Positions 11,460 through 22,617 of a stretch of 64,000 nt of DNA are shown piece after piece. The DNA comes from Delphinus delphis (lineage: Eukaryota > Chordata > Mammalia > Artiodactyla > Delphinidae), in contig NC_082689.1 of NCBI RefSeq assembly GCF_949987515.2, forward strand, positions 67,021,746-67,085,745, read 5' to 3'. The notes beneath the pieces were generated by a model. That model searched no databases and was not told the DNA's origin. It worked only from the letters and a program-made list of their open reading frames with translations. Positions within the stretch are counted from its first letter, which is position 1. Each line of letters starts with the position of its first letter. Both the position numbers and the translations under genes were made by a program.

Positions 11460-13045
11460 GAGATTGGCCAAGATGGCAGAGTAGAAAGACACTAAGCTCA
11501 CCTCTTCTCACAAGCACACCAAAATCATAACTATTTGCAGAATAACCATGAATTAAAAAAACCAGAACCTACCAGGAAAGACCTTATGTAATTAAAGACA
11601 TAAAGAAGGCAAGACAGGCAGGAGGAGCAGAATCACAATACAATAGAGTCCCATACCCCTGGGTGGGTGACCCACAAGCTGGAGAATAATTATATTGCAG
11701 AGATTCTCCCACAGGGATGAGAGTTCTGAGCCCTACACCAGGCTCCCCAGCCTGGGCATCCTGCACTGGGAAGACAAGCCCCCATTGCATTTGCCTTTGA
11801 AGGCTAGCAGGGCTTAATTTTGGAAGCCCCAGAGGACTGGGGGAAAAAGAGACTTCATTTTTAAAGGGTGCTGACAAAATCTCACGTGCACTGGGACCCA
11901 GGGCAAAAGCAGTAATTCGATAGGCGCCTGGGCCAGACCTACCTGCTGGTCTTGGAGAGTGTCCTGGAGAGGTGGGGGTGGCTATGGATCACCCTGGGGA
12001 CATAGACAGGAGCCATATTTGGGAGTTTGGACACTGCTGCTAGGGACCATCTTGGGACCATCTTGGAACCCTCCCTCTAGTTCATTAGCACCAAGACCTG
12101 ACCCCACCCAACATCCTATAGGCTGGGACACCTCAGGCCAGACAACTAACTGGGCAAGGCCACAACTCTGCCCATCAGCAGACAGGCTGCCTAAAGACTT
12201 CTTGAGCCCAAGTCACCTCTAGACATCCCTCTAGACATGGTCCTGCCCACCAGAGGACCAAAAACCAACTCCACCCAGCAGTGGGCAGGTGCTGGCCCTG
12301 CCCTCCAGGGAGCATGCACTAGCCTCTAGACCAGCCTCACCAACCAGGGGGCAGAAACCAGACATAAGAAAACCGTAATCCTGTGGCCTGCAGACCCAGC
12401 CAGCCTATAGCAGGCCAGCCCCTACCCAGGGACCAGCTGGGTCCCAGCACTGCCCACTAGCAGGCCAACATAAGCTTCAGGACACCCCAGACCCCATATC
12501 TAATTGTGTCAAGAACTGGTTCCTCTGTTCCCCCACCAATGATCTAACACACCAGCTCTGGGATCCCTGGGCCCTGCAGCCAGATTCTAGGACCTGGCTC
12601 TGCCAGCCAGTAGTCCAGCACTAACCCCATGATCTGGCTTCACCCTACAGTGGGCAGGCAACAGCCCTGGAGTCTTCTGAACCCTGACTCCACCAACCAG
12701 CTAGTCAGCACTAGCCTGGGGTCCCCTAGGGTTCTGCAGCAAACTGTCTCATGACTTGGCCCCACTAACTAGCAGCCAGCAGCATCTGCACAGGGCAGGA
12801 ACTGGCAACCAACTGGGCTACAGGCCAACCAAGCCTACCAGACCACCCACATAATCAGACCACCACAAAAGAAGGAACCACGCAGCCCTCTTAGGGGGAA
12901 CCCCTAGAGCATATAGCTTGGGTGATGAGAGGGGAGTGTGCTGCTGGGACACACAGGATGTCTCCTACAGAGGGCCACTTCTCCAATGTCGAGAAATGTA
13001 ATAACCTTCCACATACATAAATATCCAAATAGCAACTTAGACAAA
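11460..13045 (+). promoter_or_regulatory. L1 5' UTR / internal promoter region
   Basis: The 5' end carries CCAAGATGGC at 11468-11477. A YY1 site with an AAGATGGC core at this position is established for human L1, where it directs transcription to start at the element's first base. The rest is GC-richer than flanking DNA. From about 12240 to 12800 it shows loosely repeated units built on 'ccagcactagcc', 'ccaaccagc' and 'gacctggctctgcc'. Beyond the first 90 bases it does not resemble the 5' UTR of the second L1 (20058-21303). Confidence 0.7.
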
Positions 13046-13933
13046 ATGGGGCAGCAGAGGAACATGTTCCAGACAAAGGAACAAGATAACACTGCAGAAG
13101 AAGAACTAAGTGAAGTGGAGATAGGCAATCTACCCGAAAAAGAGTTCAGAGTAATGATCGCAAAGATGATCAAAGAACTTCGATGAAGAACGGATCCACA
13201 GAGCAAGAAGTTAGAAGTTTTCAACAAAGAGAAAATATAAGGAACAACCAAACAGATGAAAAAATATAGCAACTGCAATGAAAAATACACTAGAAGGAAT
13301 CCACAGTAGACTAAATGATACAGAGGAACGGGTCAGTGAGCTGGAAAATGGAGTTGTGGAAATCGCTACCACCGAACAGTAAAAAGAAAAGAAAAGAAAA
13401 TGAAAAGTGAGGACAGTTTAAAAGACCCCTGGGACAACATCAAGTGCAGGAATATTTGCATTATAGAGGTCCCAGAAGGAGAAGAGAGAGAGAAAAGGAC
13501 ATAGAGAACATATTTGAAGACATAATAGCTGAAAACTTCCCTAACCTGGGAAAGGAAACAGTCACCCAAGTCCAGGAAGCACAGAGACTCCCATACGGGA
13601 TTAACCCAAAGAGGAATACACGAAGACACTGTAATGAAAATGACAAAAGTTAAAGAATATTAAGCAACAAGGAAAAAGCAACAAATAACTTACAAGAGAA
13701 CTCCCATAAGGCTATCAGTTGATTTATCAGCATCAACTCTACAGGCCAGAAGGGACTGGCACAATATACTTAAAGCAATGAAAGGGAAAAAGCTACAACC
13801 AAGAATACTCTACCCAGCAAGGTTCTCCTTCAGATTTGATGGAGAAATCAAAAGCTTTACACACAGACAAAAGCTAAAAGAGTTCAGCACCACTAAACCA
13901 GCTTTATAACAAATGTTAAAGGAACTCCTTTAG
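13046..13933 (+). pseudogene. L1 ORF1 remnant, first L1
   Basis: ORF1p is the RNA-binding coiled-coil protein of the L1 ribonucleoprotein. The start ATG at 13046 is kept (MGQQRNMFQTKEQDNTAEEE), and the frame stays open to a stop at about 13184, 46 codons in. Later parts survive in other frames: a coiled-coil segment near 13300-13400, and the C-terminal nucleic-acid-binding part near 13680-13800. The family end 'aaaggaactcctttag' stops at 13931-13933. A short AAAAG microsatellite run near 13383-13400 lies in the coiled-coil/RRM junction. The sequence is a pseudogene with several frameshifts. Confidence 0.85.
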
Positions 13934-14747
13934 GCATAAAAGAAAAGGCCACAACTAGAAACAAGAAAATTAGAAAATGAAAATTTTAACCAGTAAAGGA
14001 AAACCTACAGTAAAAGTAGGAAATCATCCACACACAAGGTTAGTACGGAGGGTAAAAGAAAAAAGCAGTAAGATTTTGTATATCCACAATAAGCAGTTAA
14101 GGGATACACAAAATAATTAGATGTAAAATATGATACCAAAAACAGTAATCATGAGGAGAGGAGAATACAAGTGCAAAATTTTAAAAATGTATTTAAAATT
14201 AACAGATCAACAACTTAAAACAATCAAGTATATATATAGACTGCTGTACAAAAACCCCATGGTAACTACAAACCAAAAATCTATAATAGATATACATACA
14301 AAAAAGAAAAGGCAGTTCAAACATACCACTAAAGATAGTCATCAAATCACAGAGAACAGAACAAAAAGAAGAAGAAAGGGGGAAAAAAGACCTACAAAAA
14401 CAAATCCAAAGCAATTTAAAAAATGGTAATAAGAACATACATATTGATAATTACCTTAAATGTAAATGGATGAAATACTCCAACCAAAAGACATAGAATG
14501 GCTGATGCATACAAAAACTAGACCCAGTATATATGCTGCCTACAAGATACTTGATCTAGAGATGCACACAAACTGAAAGCGAGGGGATGGAAAAAGGTAT
14601 TCCATGCAAACAGAAATCAAAAGAAATCCAGAGTAATACTTATATCAGAAAAAACAGACTTTAAAATAAGACTGTTACAAGAGACAAAGAAGGACACTAC
14701 ATAATGATCAAGGGATAAATCCAAGAGGAAGATATAACAATTGGAAA

Positions 14748-14831
14748 TATTGGGTTGGCCAGGAAGTTCGTTCAGGTTTTTCCATAACATCTTACGGAAA
14801 AACCCAAATGAACTTTTTGGCCAACTCAATA
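14748..14831. mobile_element. 80-bp mariner-type MITE in L1 ORF2
   Basis: The inverted-repeat element at 14750-14829 begins TTGGGTTGGCCAGGAAGTTC and ends GAACTTTTTGGCCAACTCAA. The two arms are nearly perfect complements. The TA target duplication at 14748-14749 and 14830-14831 is the signature of mariner/Tc1 insertion, and removing the element restores the L1 reading 'aaatatatatgcaccc' seen in the third L1 at 55417-55432. It encodes nothing and would have needed a transposase in trans. Relatives are common in cetartiodactyls (mariner-1/BTMAR-like). Confidence 0.88.
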
Positions 14832-15310
14832 TATATGCACCCAACATAGGAGTAAGTAAATTTATAAAAGCACATATTAACTGACATAGAAGGATAAACT
14901 GACAGTAATACAATAATGGTGGGGGATCTTAACATGCCACTTACACCAATGGACAGATCATCCAGACAGAACACCAATAAGGAAACACTGGCCTTAAATG
15001 ATACATTAGACCAGATGGACTTAATTTAGAGCACTCCATCTGAAACTGGAATACACATTCTTTTAAAGTGCACATGGAACGTTCTTCAGGATAGATCACT
15101 GAGGCCGCAAAACAAGCCTCGGTAAAAAAAGTGAAATTTTATCAAGCATCTTTTCCGACCACAATATTATGAGATTAGAAATCAACTACAAGAAAAAAAC
15201 TGCAAAAAAACCCCCAAAACCCACCACAAACACGTGGAGGCTAAACAGTATGCTACTAAACCACCAATGGAGCACTGAAGAAATCTAAGAGGAAATTATT
15301 GATAAAATAT

Positions 15311-15688
15311 ACCTATAGACAGGGGCTTCCCTGGTGGCACAGTGAATAAGAATCCGCTTGCCAATGCAGGGGACACAGATTTGATCCCTGGTCTGGGAAG
15401 ATCCCATATGCTGCAGAGCAACTAAGCCCATGCACCACAACTACTGAGCCTGCGCTCTAGAGCCCACAAACTACAACTACTGAAGCCCATGTGCCTAGAG
15501 CCTGTGCTCCACAACAAGAGAAGCCACTGCAATGAGAAGCCTGTGCACCGCAACGAAGAGTAGACCCTGCTCACTGCAACTAGAGAAAAGCCCGCACGCA
15601 GCAACGAAGACACAGCACAGCCAAAAAAACCCGCGCGCAGCAACGAAGACACAGCACAGCCAAAAAAAAAAAAAAAAACCTATAGGCA
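15311..15688 (+). mobile_element. Long CHR-type SINE with duplicated 3' tail, inside L1
   Basis: The SINE body at 15322-15677 starts GGCTTCCCTGGTGGCACAG. The B box has decayed to GATTTGATCCC. The repeated 'acaactactgagcc' middle of the long subtype is present. The 3' end is duplicated: a 39-bp unit (CCCGC[A/G]CGCAGCAACGAAG...GCCAAAA) occurs at 15591-15629 and again from 15630, each ending in an A run. The target duplication is ACCTATAG[A/G]CA at about 15311-15321 and 15678-15688. It postdates the L1. Confidence 0.92.
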
Positions 15689-18600
15689 AATGAATACGAA
15701 AACACAAAGATCCAAAACCTATGCGATGTAGCAAAAACACTTCTAAGAGGGAAGTTAATAGTGATACAAGCTTACCTCAGGAAACAAGAAAAATTTCAAA
15801 TAGACAATCTAACCATACACCTAAAGCAACTAGAGAAAGAAGAACAAACAAAACCCAAAGTTAGTAGAAGGAAAGAATCATAAAGGTCAGAGCAGAAATA
15901 AGTGAGAGAATAAAAAACAATAGAAAAGATCAATGAAAATAAAAGCTGGTTCTCTGAAAAAATAAAATTAATAAATCTTTAGCCAGACTTATCAAGAAGA
16001 AAAGGGAGAGGGCTCAAATCAATAAAATTAGAAATAATAAAGAACTTACAACTGACACCACAGAAATACAAAGGATCATAAGAGACTACTATGAACAACT
16101 ATATGCCAATAAAATGAAAAACCTAGAAGAAATGGACAAATTCTTAGAAAGGTATGATCTCTCAAGACTGAACCAGAAAGAAATAGAAAATATGAACAGA
16201 TCAATTACCAGTAATGAAAATGAATCAGTAATTTAAAAACTCCCAACAAACAAAAGTCCAGGGCCAGATGGATTCATAGGTGAATTCTACCAAACATTTA
16301 GAGAAGAGATAACACCTATCCTTCTCAAATTGTTCCAAAAATTGCAGAAGGAACACTTCTGAACTTATTCTATGAGACCAGCATCACCCTGATACCAAAA
16401 CATGACAAAGATATCACACACAAAAAAATTACAGGCCAGTATCACTGATGAACATACCTGCAAAAATCCTCAACAAAATACTAGCAAACTGAACCCAACA
16501 ATACATTAAAAGGATCATACCCCATGATCAAGTGGGATCTATCCCAGGTATGCAAGGATTTTTCAATACCCATAAATCAATCAATGTGATATATCACATT
16601 AACAAACTAAAGAATAAAAACCATATGATCATATCAACAGATGCAGAAAAAGCTTCTGATAAAATTTAACACACACTTAGGATAAAACTTTCCAGGAAGT
16701 GGGCCTGGAGGGAACACACCTCAACATAATAAAGGCCATATGTCACAAACACACAGTTAACATCATACTCAACAGTTAAAAGCTGAAAGCATTTCCTCTA
16801 AGATCAGGAACAAGAGAAGGATGCCCACTCTTGCCACTTTTATTCAACATATTTTAGGAAGTTCTGCACCAATTAGAGAAGAAAAAGAAATAAGAGGAAT
16901 CCAACTTGGAAAGGAAAAAGTAAAACTGTCACTGTTTGTGGATCATATGATACTATACATAGAAAATCCTAAAGACTCTACCAGAAAACTATTGGAGCTC
17001 ATCAACTAATTCAGTAAAGTTGCAGGATAAAACATAAATATACAGAAATCTGTTGAATTTCTATGCATTAACAATGAACTAGGAGAAAGGGAAACTGAAG
17101 AAACAATCCCACTTACCATTGCATGAAAAAGAATAAAATACCTACGGAGGCAAAAGACCTGTCCTCAGAAAACTATGACACTGATGAAAAAACTGAAGAC
17201 AACACAAACAGATGGAAAGACATAACATGTTCCTGGACTGGAAGAATCAACACTGTTAAAATTAATATACTAACCAAGGCAATCTAGATTCAGAGCAATC
17301 CCTATCAAAATACCAATGACATTTTCCACAGAACTGGAACAAATAACTTTAAAATTTGTGTGGAAATATGAAAGACCCTGAATAACCAAAATAATCTTGA
17401 GAAAGAAGAACAGAGTTGGAGGAACCACACACTCTGACTTCACACTGTATTACAAAGTCAGTAATCAAAATAGTATGGTACTGGCACAAAAACGGACACA
17501 TAGATTAATGAAACAGAATAGAGAGTCCAGAAATAAACTCACAAACTTATGGTCAGTTAATCTATGACAAAGGAGGCAAGAATATACAATGGAGAAAAGA
17601 CAGTCTCTTCAATAAGTGGTGCTGGGAAAACTGGACAGCTACATGTAAAAGACTGAAACTAGAACACTCCCTAACACCATACACAAATTAAACTCAAAAT
17701 GGATTAAAGACCTAAATGTAAGACGGGATACTATAAAACTCTAAGAGGAAAACATAGGCAGAACACTCTTTGACATAAGTTGTAGCAATGTCCACCTCCT
17801 AGATTAATGAAAATAAAAATAATAAAAAATAGGACCTAATTAAACTTAAAAGCTTTTGCACAGCAAAGGAAACCATAAATAAAACAAAAGGACAATCCAC
17901 AGAATGGGAGAAAATATCTGCAAATGAAGTGACAAACAAGGGATTAATCTCCAAAATACACAAACAGTTCCTGCAGCTCAATATCAGAAAAACAAACAAA
18001 CCAATCAAAAAATGGGCATTTCTCCAAAGAAGCCATACAGAAGGCCAAGAGGCCCATAAAAGATGCTCAACATCACTAATTATTAGAGAAATGCAAATCA
18101 AAACTACAATGAGGTATCACCTCACACCGGTCAGAATGGCCATCATTAAAAAGTCTACAGACAATAAATGCTGGAGAGGGTGTGGAGAAAAGGGAGTCTT
18201 CCTACACTGTTGGTGGGAATGTAACTTGTTACAGCCACTATGGAGAACAGTATGGAGGTTCCTTGAAAAACTACAAATAGAACTACCATATAATCCAGCA
18301 ATCCCACTCCTGGGCATATATCTAGAGAAAACCATAATTCAAAAAGATAACATGCACCTCAATGTTCACTGAAGCACTATTTACAATAGCCAAAACATGG
18401 AAACAATATAAATGTTCATCAACAGAGGAAGAGATAAAGAAAATGTGGTACATATATACAATGGAATATTACTCAGCCATAAAAAAGAACGAAATAATGC
18501 CATTTGCAGCAACATGAATGGATCCAGAGATTATCACAGTAAGTGAAGTAAGTCAGAGAAATACAAATATCATATGATACCACTTATACGTGGAATCTAA

Positions 18601-18950
18601 AAAAATGAAACAAATGAACTTATTTATAAAAAAGAAACAGACACACAGACTTTGAAAACAAACTTATAGTTACCAAAGGGGAAAGGTGGGGGAGTGATAC
18701 ATTAGGAGTTTGGAACATATACACACTACTATATATAATACAGATAATCAACAAGGACATACTGTATAGCACAGGGAACTCTATTCAGTATTCTGTAATA
18801 ACCTACATGGGAAAAGAATCTGGAAAAGAATGGATATATGTACATATATAACTGAATCACTTTGCTGTACACCTGAAACTAACACAATATTATAAATCAA
18901 CTATACTCTAACATAAAATAAAACTTAAAGTAAAAAGAAAAAAGAAAAGA

Positions 18951-19601
18951 GAACACTCGTACACTGTTGGTGGGAATGTACATCTGTGCAGCCACTGTGG
19001 AAAACAGTATGGAGGTTTCTCAAAAAACTAAAAACAGAACTAGCATATGATCCAGTAATTTCACTACTTGGTATGTATCCAAAAAAACAAAAACACTAAT
19101 TTGAAAAGATACATGCACCCTGATGTTCATGTTAACATTTACAGCAGTATTTACAATTGCCGAGACATGGAGAAAACCTGTATCCATCAACTGATGATGG
19201 ATAAAGAAGATGTGGTGTATATATATAAAATGGAATATTACTCATCCATAAAAAAGAATAAAATTTTGCCATTTGTAGCAACATGGATATGTTAAGTGAA
19301 ATAAGTCAGACAGAGAAAGACAAATAGTGTATGATATCACTTATATGTGGAATCTAAAAAATACAACAACCTAGTGAATATAACAAAAAAGAAACAGACT
19401 CACAGATATAGAGAACAAACTAGTGTTTACCCATGGGGAGAGAGAAGGGGGGAAGGGCAATAGAGGGAAAAAGGGTTATTATGGGATTATATGAAATCAT
19501 GTGTGTGATACTTTTGAAAATTGTTTTGAAAAACTGTTTTGAAAATTGCTTAAAAGCACTATAGAATTTAAAGAATCTTTTACTCAATAAAAAAACTAAA
19601 C
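18951..19601 (+). mobile_element. 5'-truncated L1 3' end appended to the first L1
   Basis: After the A-rich tail of the first L1 (18913-18950) the sequence restarts at the ORF2-end phrase 'tacactgttggtgggaatgta', also present at 18204-18224. It runs through a second copy of the ORF2 terminus (stop near 19355-19357) and then a 3' UTR different from that of the first element, ending 'tactcaataaaaaaactaaac'. The frame 19068-19295 is the relic of the ORF2 C-terminus. Confidence 0.88.
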
Positions 19602-19616
19602 AAAGAAATTCTGCTA

Positions 19617-20057
19617 ATGTCCTCATTAACCTCAGTATCATTTTTATGATAACTATTATAACAATTGCTAAATCTAGGTAGGAGGTATGTGGGTTATAAT
19701 TACACATGATTTTTTAAACTTCCCTGCATGTTTAAAATTATTCATAATATAGTTGGGAAATAAGTTATTAAGACACTCCTATTATAGTGACCAGCTGCAC
19801 TATACACGTGTGGGGAGGGAGAGATTTAATTTATGGTCATTTGTTTCCCTTCTACCAATGAAGAATTTTAGGCAAGTCAGGGGGGATGTTGTGATGCAAG
19901 TATTAATTTGGCAAAAGCAACTTGCTGTTGGCAAAGTTTCTCGAAGGGTTTTATTGCTAGGTCTCAACTAAAAAACATACACTTCAAGATCTGACTGAAC
20001 TCATCATTATTTGTAACAGGAAGGACAGAAATAAGAAAAATAAAATTTAAAAGGGAA
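19617..20057. other. Spacer between two L1s, with old-L1-like terminus
   Basis: The part at about 19640-19760 ('attgctaaatctaggtagg ... catgtttaaaattattcataat') resembles the 3' end of an old L1. The rest is unassigned. No gene is seen. Confidence 0.4.
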
Positions 20058-20115
20058 AGTGATGAAGATGGTAGAGGAGTAGGACATGGAGCACACCTCC
20101 TCCCACAAATACATC

Positions 20116-20359
20116 AAAAATATATCTACAGGGCTTCCCTGGTGGCGCAGTGGTTGAGAGTCCGGCTGCTGATGCAGGGGACATGGGTTCATGCCCCGGT
20201 CCGGGAAGATCCCACGTGCTGCGGAGCAGCTGGGCCTGTGAGCCATGCCGCTGAGCCTGCGCGTCCAGAGCCTGTGCTCCGCAACAGGAGAGGCCACAAC
20301 AGTGAGAGGCCTGCGTACCGCAAAACAAACACACAAACAAAGAAACAAAAAAATCTACA
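20116..20359 (+). mobile_element. CHR-type SINE inside the L1 5' UTR
   Basis: The body at 20131-20346 starts GGGCTTCCCTGGTGGCGCAG, keeps GGTTCATGCCC as B box, and ends in an A-rich tail interrupted by C (ACAAACACACAAACAAAG). The flanking duplication is about AAAAATATATCTACA / CAAAAAAATCTACA. Removing it joins the L1 5' UTR as 'catcaaaaatatatctacatttgaaagg'. High CpG content indicates a relatively young copy. Confidence 0.92.
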
Positions 20360-21303
20360 TTTGAAAGGATTCTCACAGAACATCTACTGAATCCTGGCAG
20401 AAGACCTCAGACTACTGAAAGTGCAAGAAGATTTCCACATAGTCAGGTAGGACAAAAGGAAAAAGAAAAAAAAAAAAAGAGAGAAAGGAATCGGGAGGGG
20501 ACATACACCCCTGGGAGGGAGCTGTGAAAGGAAAAATGTTCCCACACTTTGGAAGTCCCCTCACTGTCAGGGAGATCAGCCGGGATGGTGGGTTGGGGTG
20601 GGAGTGCAGCAACTGGTTTGTGGAACGCAAAACAGAGAGAGACATACACAGACAGTTGGTACAGGCACCCTGCACTCCCCAGCCTGAGATGTGCATCTGC
20701 TGGTATGGGCAGGGGCTGGGTGAGGAAGCTTGGGCTTCAGAGGTCAGACCCAGAGAGAGGACTGGGGTTGGCCGCGTGGAGACAGCCTGAAGGGGCTGGA
20801 GTGTGTTGCAACTACAACTGAGGATGTACGCGAAGAAGCCTGGGCCTGCCAGAGAGGCAAGGCACCATTGTTGGTGGGCAAGTGAGGAGAGGGGTGGGAC
20901 CTACAGGTGCCTCTTTCCCTGTGTGTGTGCTCTCAGGCAACAGGACACCACCTACATGAGCTCCAGGGGCAGTTGCAAGCCGCCACTGCCATCGTGGGCT
21001 CTAGAGGCGGGTGCGGGCCACCACTGCTGCTGAGAGACCCATGAGCAGGTGCCAGCCGCTGCCTCCACAAGCACAGGCCCTGGGAGTGCACGTGGGCCAC
21101 TGCATCAGTACATGCCCTTCAAGGGGATAACAGCACATGCTGAAGAAAGATGTGGAAGGCATCCAAACTAAAACACAGCCCTCACCAAAAATATTAAACC
21201 CACACAAGCTACACAGGGACGCTCCTGCATATAAATAGCCTTCCAAGACTACAGTAGATAATTGTTTCTCCTAAACTCACAGAGTAAGAGAAATATAAGT
21301 AAA
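20360..21303 (+). promoter_or_regulatory. Remainder of the second L1's 5' UTR
   Basis: This GC-rich, CpG-containing segment runs between the SINE and ORF1. Functional L1s carry their RNA polymerase II promoter here. The YY1-type core near the element start has decayed from AAGATGGC to AAGATGGT (about 20063-20072). Beyond the first 90 bases it differs from the first L1's 5' UTR. The 80-90-codon frames here are not conserved ORFs. Confidence 0.6.
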
Positions 21304-22178
21304 ATGAAGAATCAGAGGAACCACTCCCAGTTAAAAGACCAAGAGAATTCTACCGAAGGAACAATGAAACAGACTTCTTCAGTCTAATAGATACAGAGTT
21401 CAAAAAGGAGGTAATGAAAATACTGAAGAAATTAAGAAAGGCTATTGACAGAAATGCAGATTACTGTAAAAAGGAATTAGAAACTATGAGGAGCCAAAAA
21501 AAATTAGGAAATTCGTTTGCCAAGATGAAAGCTGAGCTAAAGGCAATGAATAGCAGAATGAATAATGCAGAACGAATAAGTGAACTGAAACACAAGAATA
21601 ATGGAAATTACCCAATCAGAACAGCAGACAGAAAGCCAACTGAAAAAAAATGAAAGCAATATAAGAGAACTGTAGGATAATATAAAGCAGCCAATCTATG
21701 CCTAACAGGAATTCCGGAAGGAGAAGAAAGAGAAAAGGGGATTGAAAATGTATTTGAAGAAATTATGGCTGAAAACTTCCCAAACCTAAAGAAGGAAACA
21801 GATATCTAGATACAGGAAGCACAGAGGGTGCCAAACAAGATGAACCCAAACAGACCTACACCAAGACATAATCAAAATGCCAAAGTTAAAAATAAAGAGG
21901 ATTCTAAAGGCAGCAAAAGAAAAACAAAGAGTTAATTACAAGGGAACCCCCATAAGGCTATCAGCTGATTTCTCTACAGAAACATTTCAGGCCAGAAGGG
22001 AGTGGCAAAATATATTCAAAGCCTTGAAAGGGAAACATCTGCAACCTAGAATACTGTACCCAGCAAATTATCATTTAGAATAGAAGGAGAGAGAAAGAAT
22101 TTCTCAGACAAGCAAAAACTAAAAGAATACTGCAATAGTAAACCTATCCTAAAAGAAATATTGAAAGGTCTCCTCTAA
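21304..22178 (+). pseudogene. L1 ORF1 remnant, second L1
   Basis: The start ATG at 21304 opens MKNQRNHSQLKDQENSTEGT and a stop falls about 28 codons in. The coiled-coil region continues in another frame (21414-21653: LRKAIDRNADYCKKELETMR). The nucleic-acid-binding C-terminal part is at 21877-22083 (IRLSADFSTETFQARREWQ), close to the family consensus. The family end 'ggtctcctctaa' stops at 22176-22178. Frameshifts separate the pieces, so no full ORF1p can be made. Confidence 0.83.
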
Positions 22179-22617
22179 ATAGAAAAGAAGCAAAAAGATA
22201 TAGGAAAGAGACTATCACAACTGGAAAGTAAATCACGTAAATAAGCAGATCAAAAGATCAAATACAGATCAAATACAAAAAGAAAAAAAATTATTTGTGA
22301 AGCAACAAACACAAGCAAAAGAATAAAGATGTAAAAGGACATCAAAATCATAAAATGTGGGGGAAGAGAGTAAGAAAATGTTGATTTTTTTTTTTAAAGA
22401 ATGTGTTTGAGCCTATATGACTATCAGTCTAAAGCAAGCAGACATAGGAAGGGGTTAACATACTTGAAAAACAGTGTAACCACAAATCAAACACATACAA
22501 TAGATTCACAAAAAACAAGAGAACACAAGCATAAAAGTCAATCATCAAACCACAAAAAGAAAAACAAAAGAAAAAGTAACAAAGATGAAACAGAATCAAC
22601 TGGAAAACAAGGTTCAA

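Larger units (their letters stand above)
14423..18600 (+). pseudogene. L1 ORF2 remnant (endonuclease / reverse transcriptase), first L1
   Basis: ORF2p supplies the APE-type endonuclease and reverse transcriptase that copy L1 RNA into a nicked target. The start ATG at 14423 opens MVIRTYILIITLNVNG and then meets a stop, where functional copies continue. The mariner MITE cuts the endonuclease region, in which a GDLN-type metal/DNA-binding loop is still visible near 14920. The SINE at 15322 splits the segment between endonuclease and RT. The RT catalytic box reads F-V-D-H-M at about 16930-16947, where active copies have F-A-D-D-M, so the second catalytic aspartate is lost. The cysteine-rich C-terminal motif is clear near 18165-18230 ([14 protein letters not shown]). 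The family stop (TGGAATCTAA) ends at 18600. Confidence 0.88.
11446..19616 (+). mobile_element. Full-length L1 LINE with extra L1 3' end, flanked by one target duplication
   Basis: The 14-bp duplication AAGAAATTCTGCTA occurs at 11446-11459 and 19603-19616. Between them lie, in order: the L1 5' end (11460, with CCAAGATGGCAGAG), a long GC-richer 5' UTR (to about 13045), ORF1 remains (13046-13933), ORF2 remains (14423-18600), a 3' UTR and A-rich tail (to 18950), and then a second, 5'-truncated L1 3' end (18951-19601). A mariner MITE (14750-14829) and a SINE (15322-15677) interrupt ORF2. Both reading frames are broken by many stops and indels, so the element is dead. It is minus-strand-free and same-sense throughout. 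Confidence 0.93.

Noticed and set aside
13444..13653. ORF looking like an independent small protein (69 codons)
   Set aside because: It is a frame-shifted part of L1 ORF1, with close counterparts at about 21700-21870 and 54540-54720.
15422..15740. Minus-strand frames of 76-81 codons rich in Leu, Ser and Cys
   Set aside because: They are antisense readings of the SINE inserted in the first L1.
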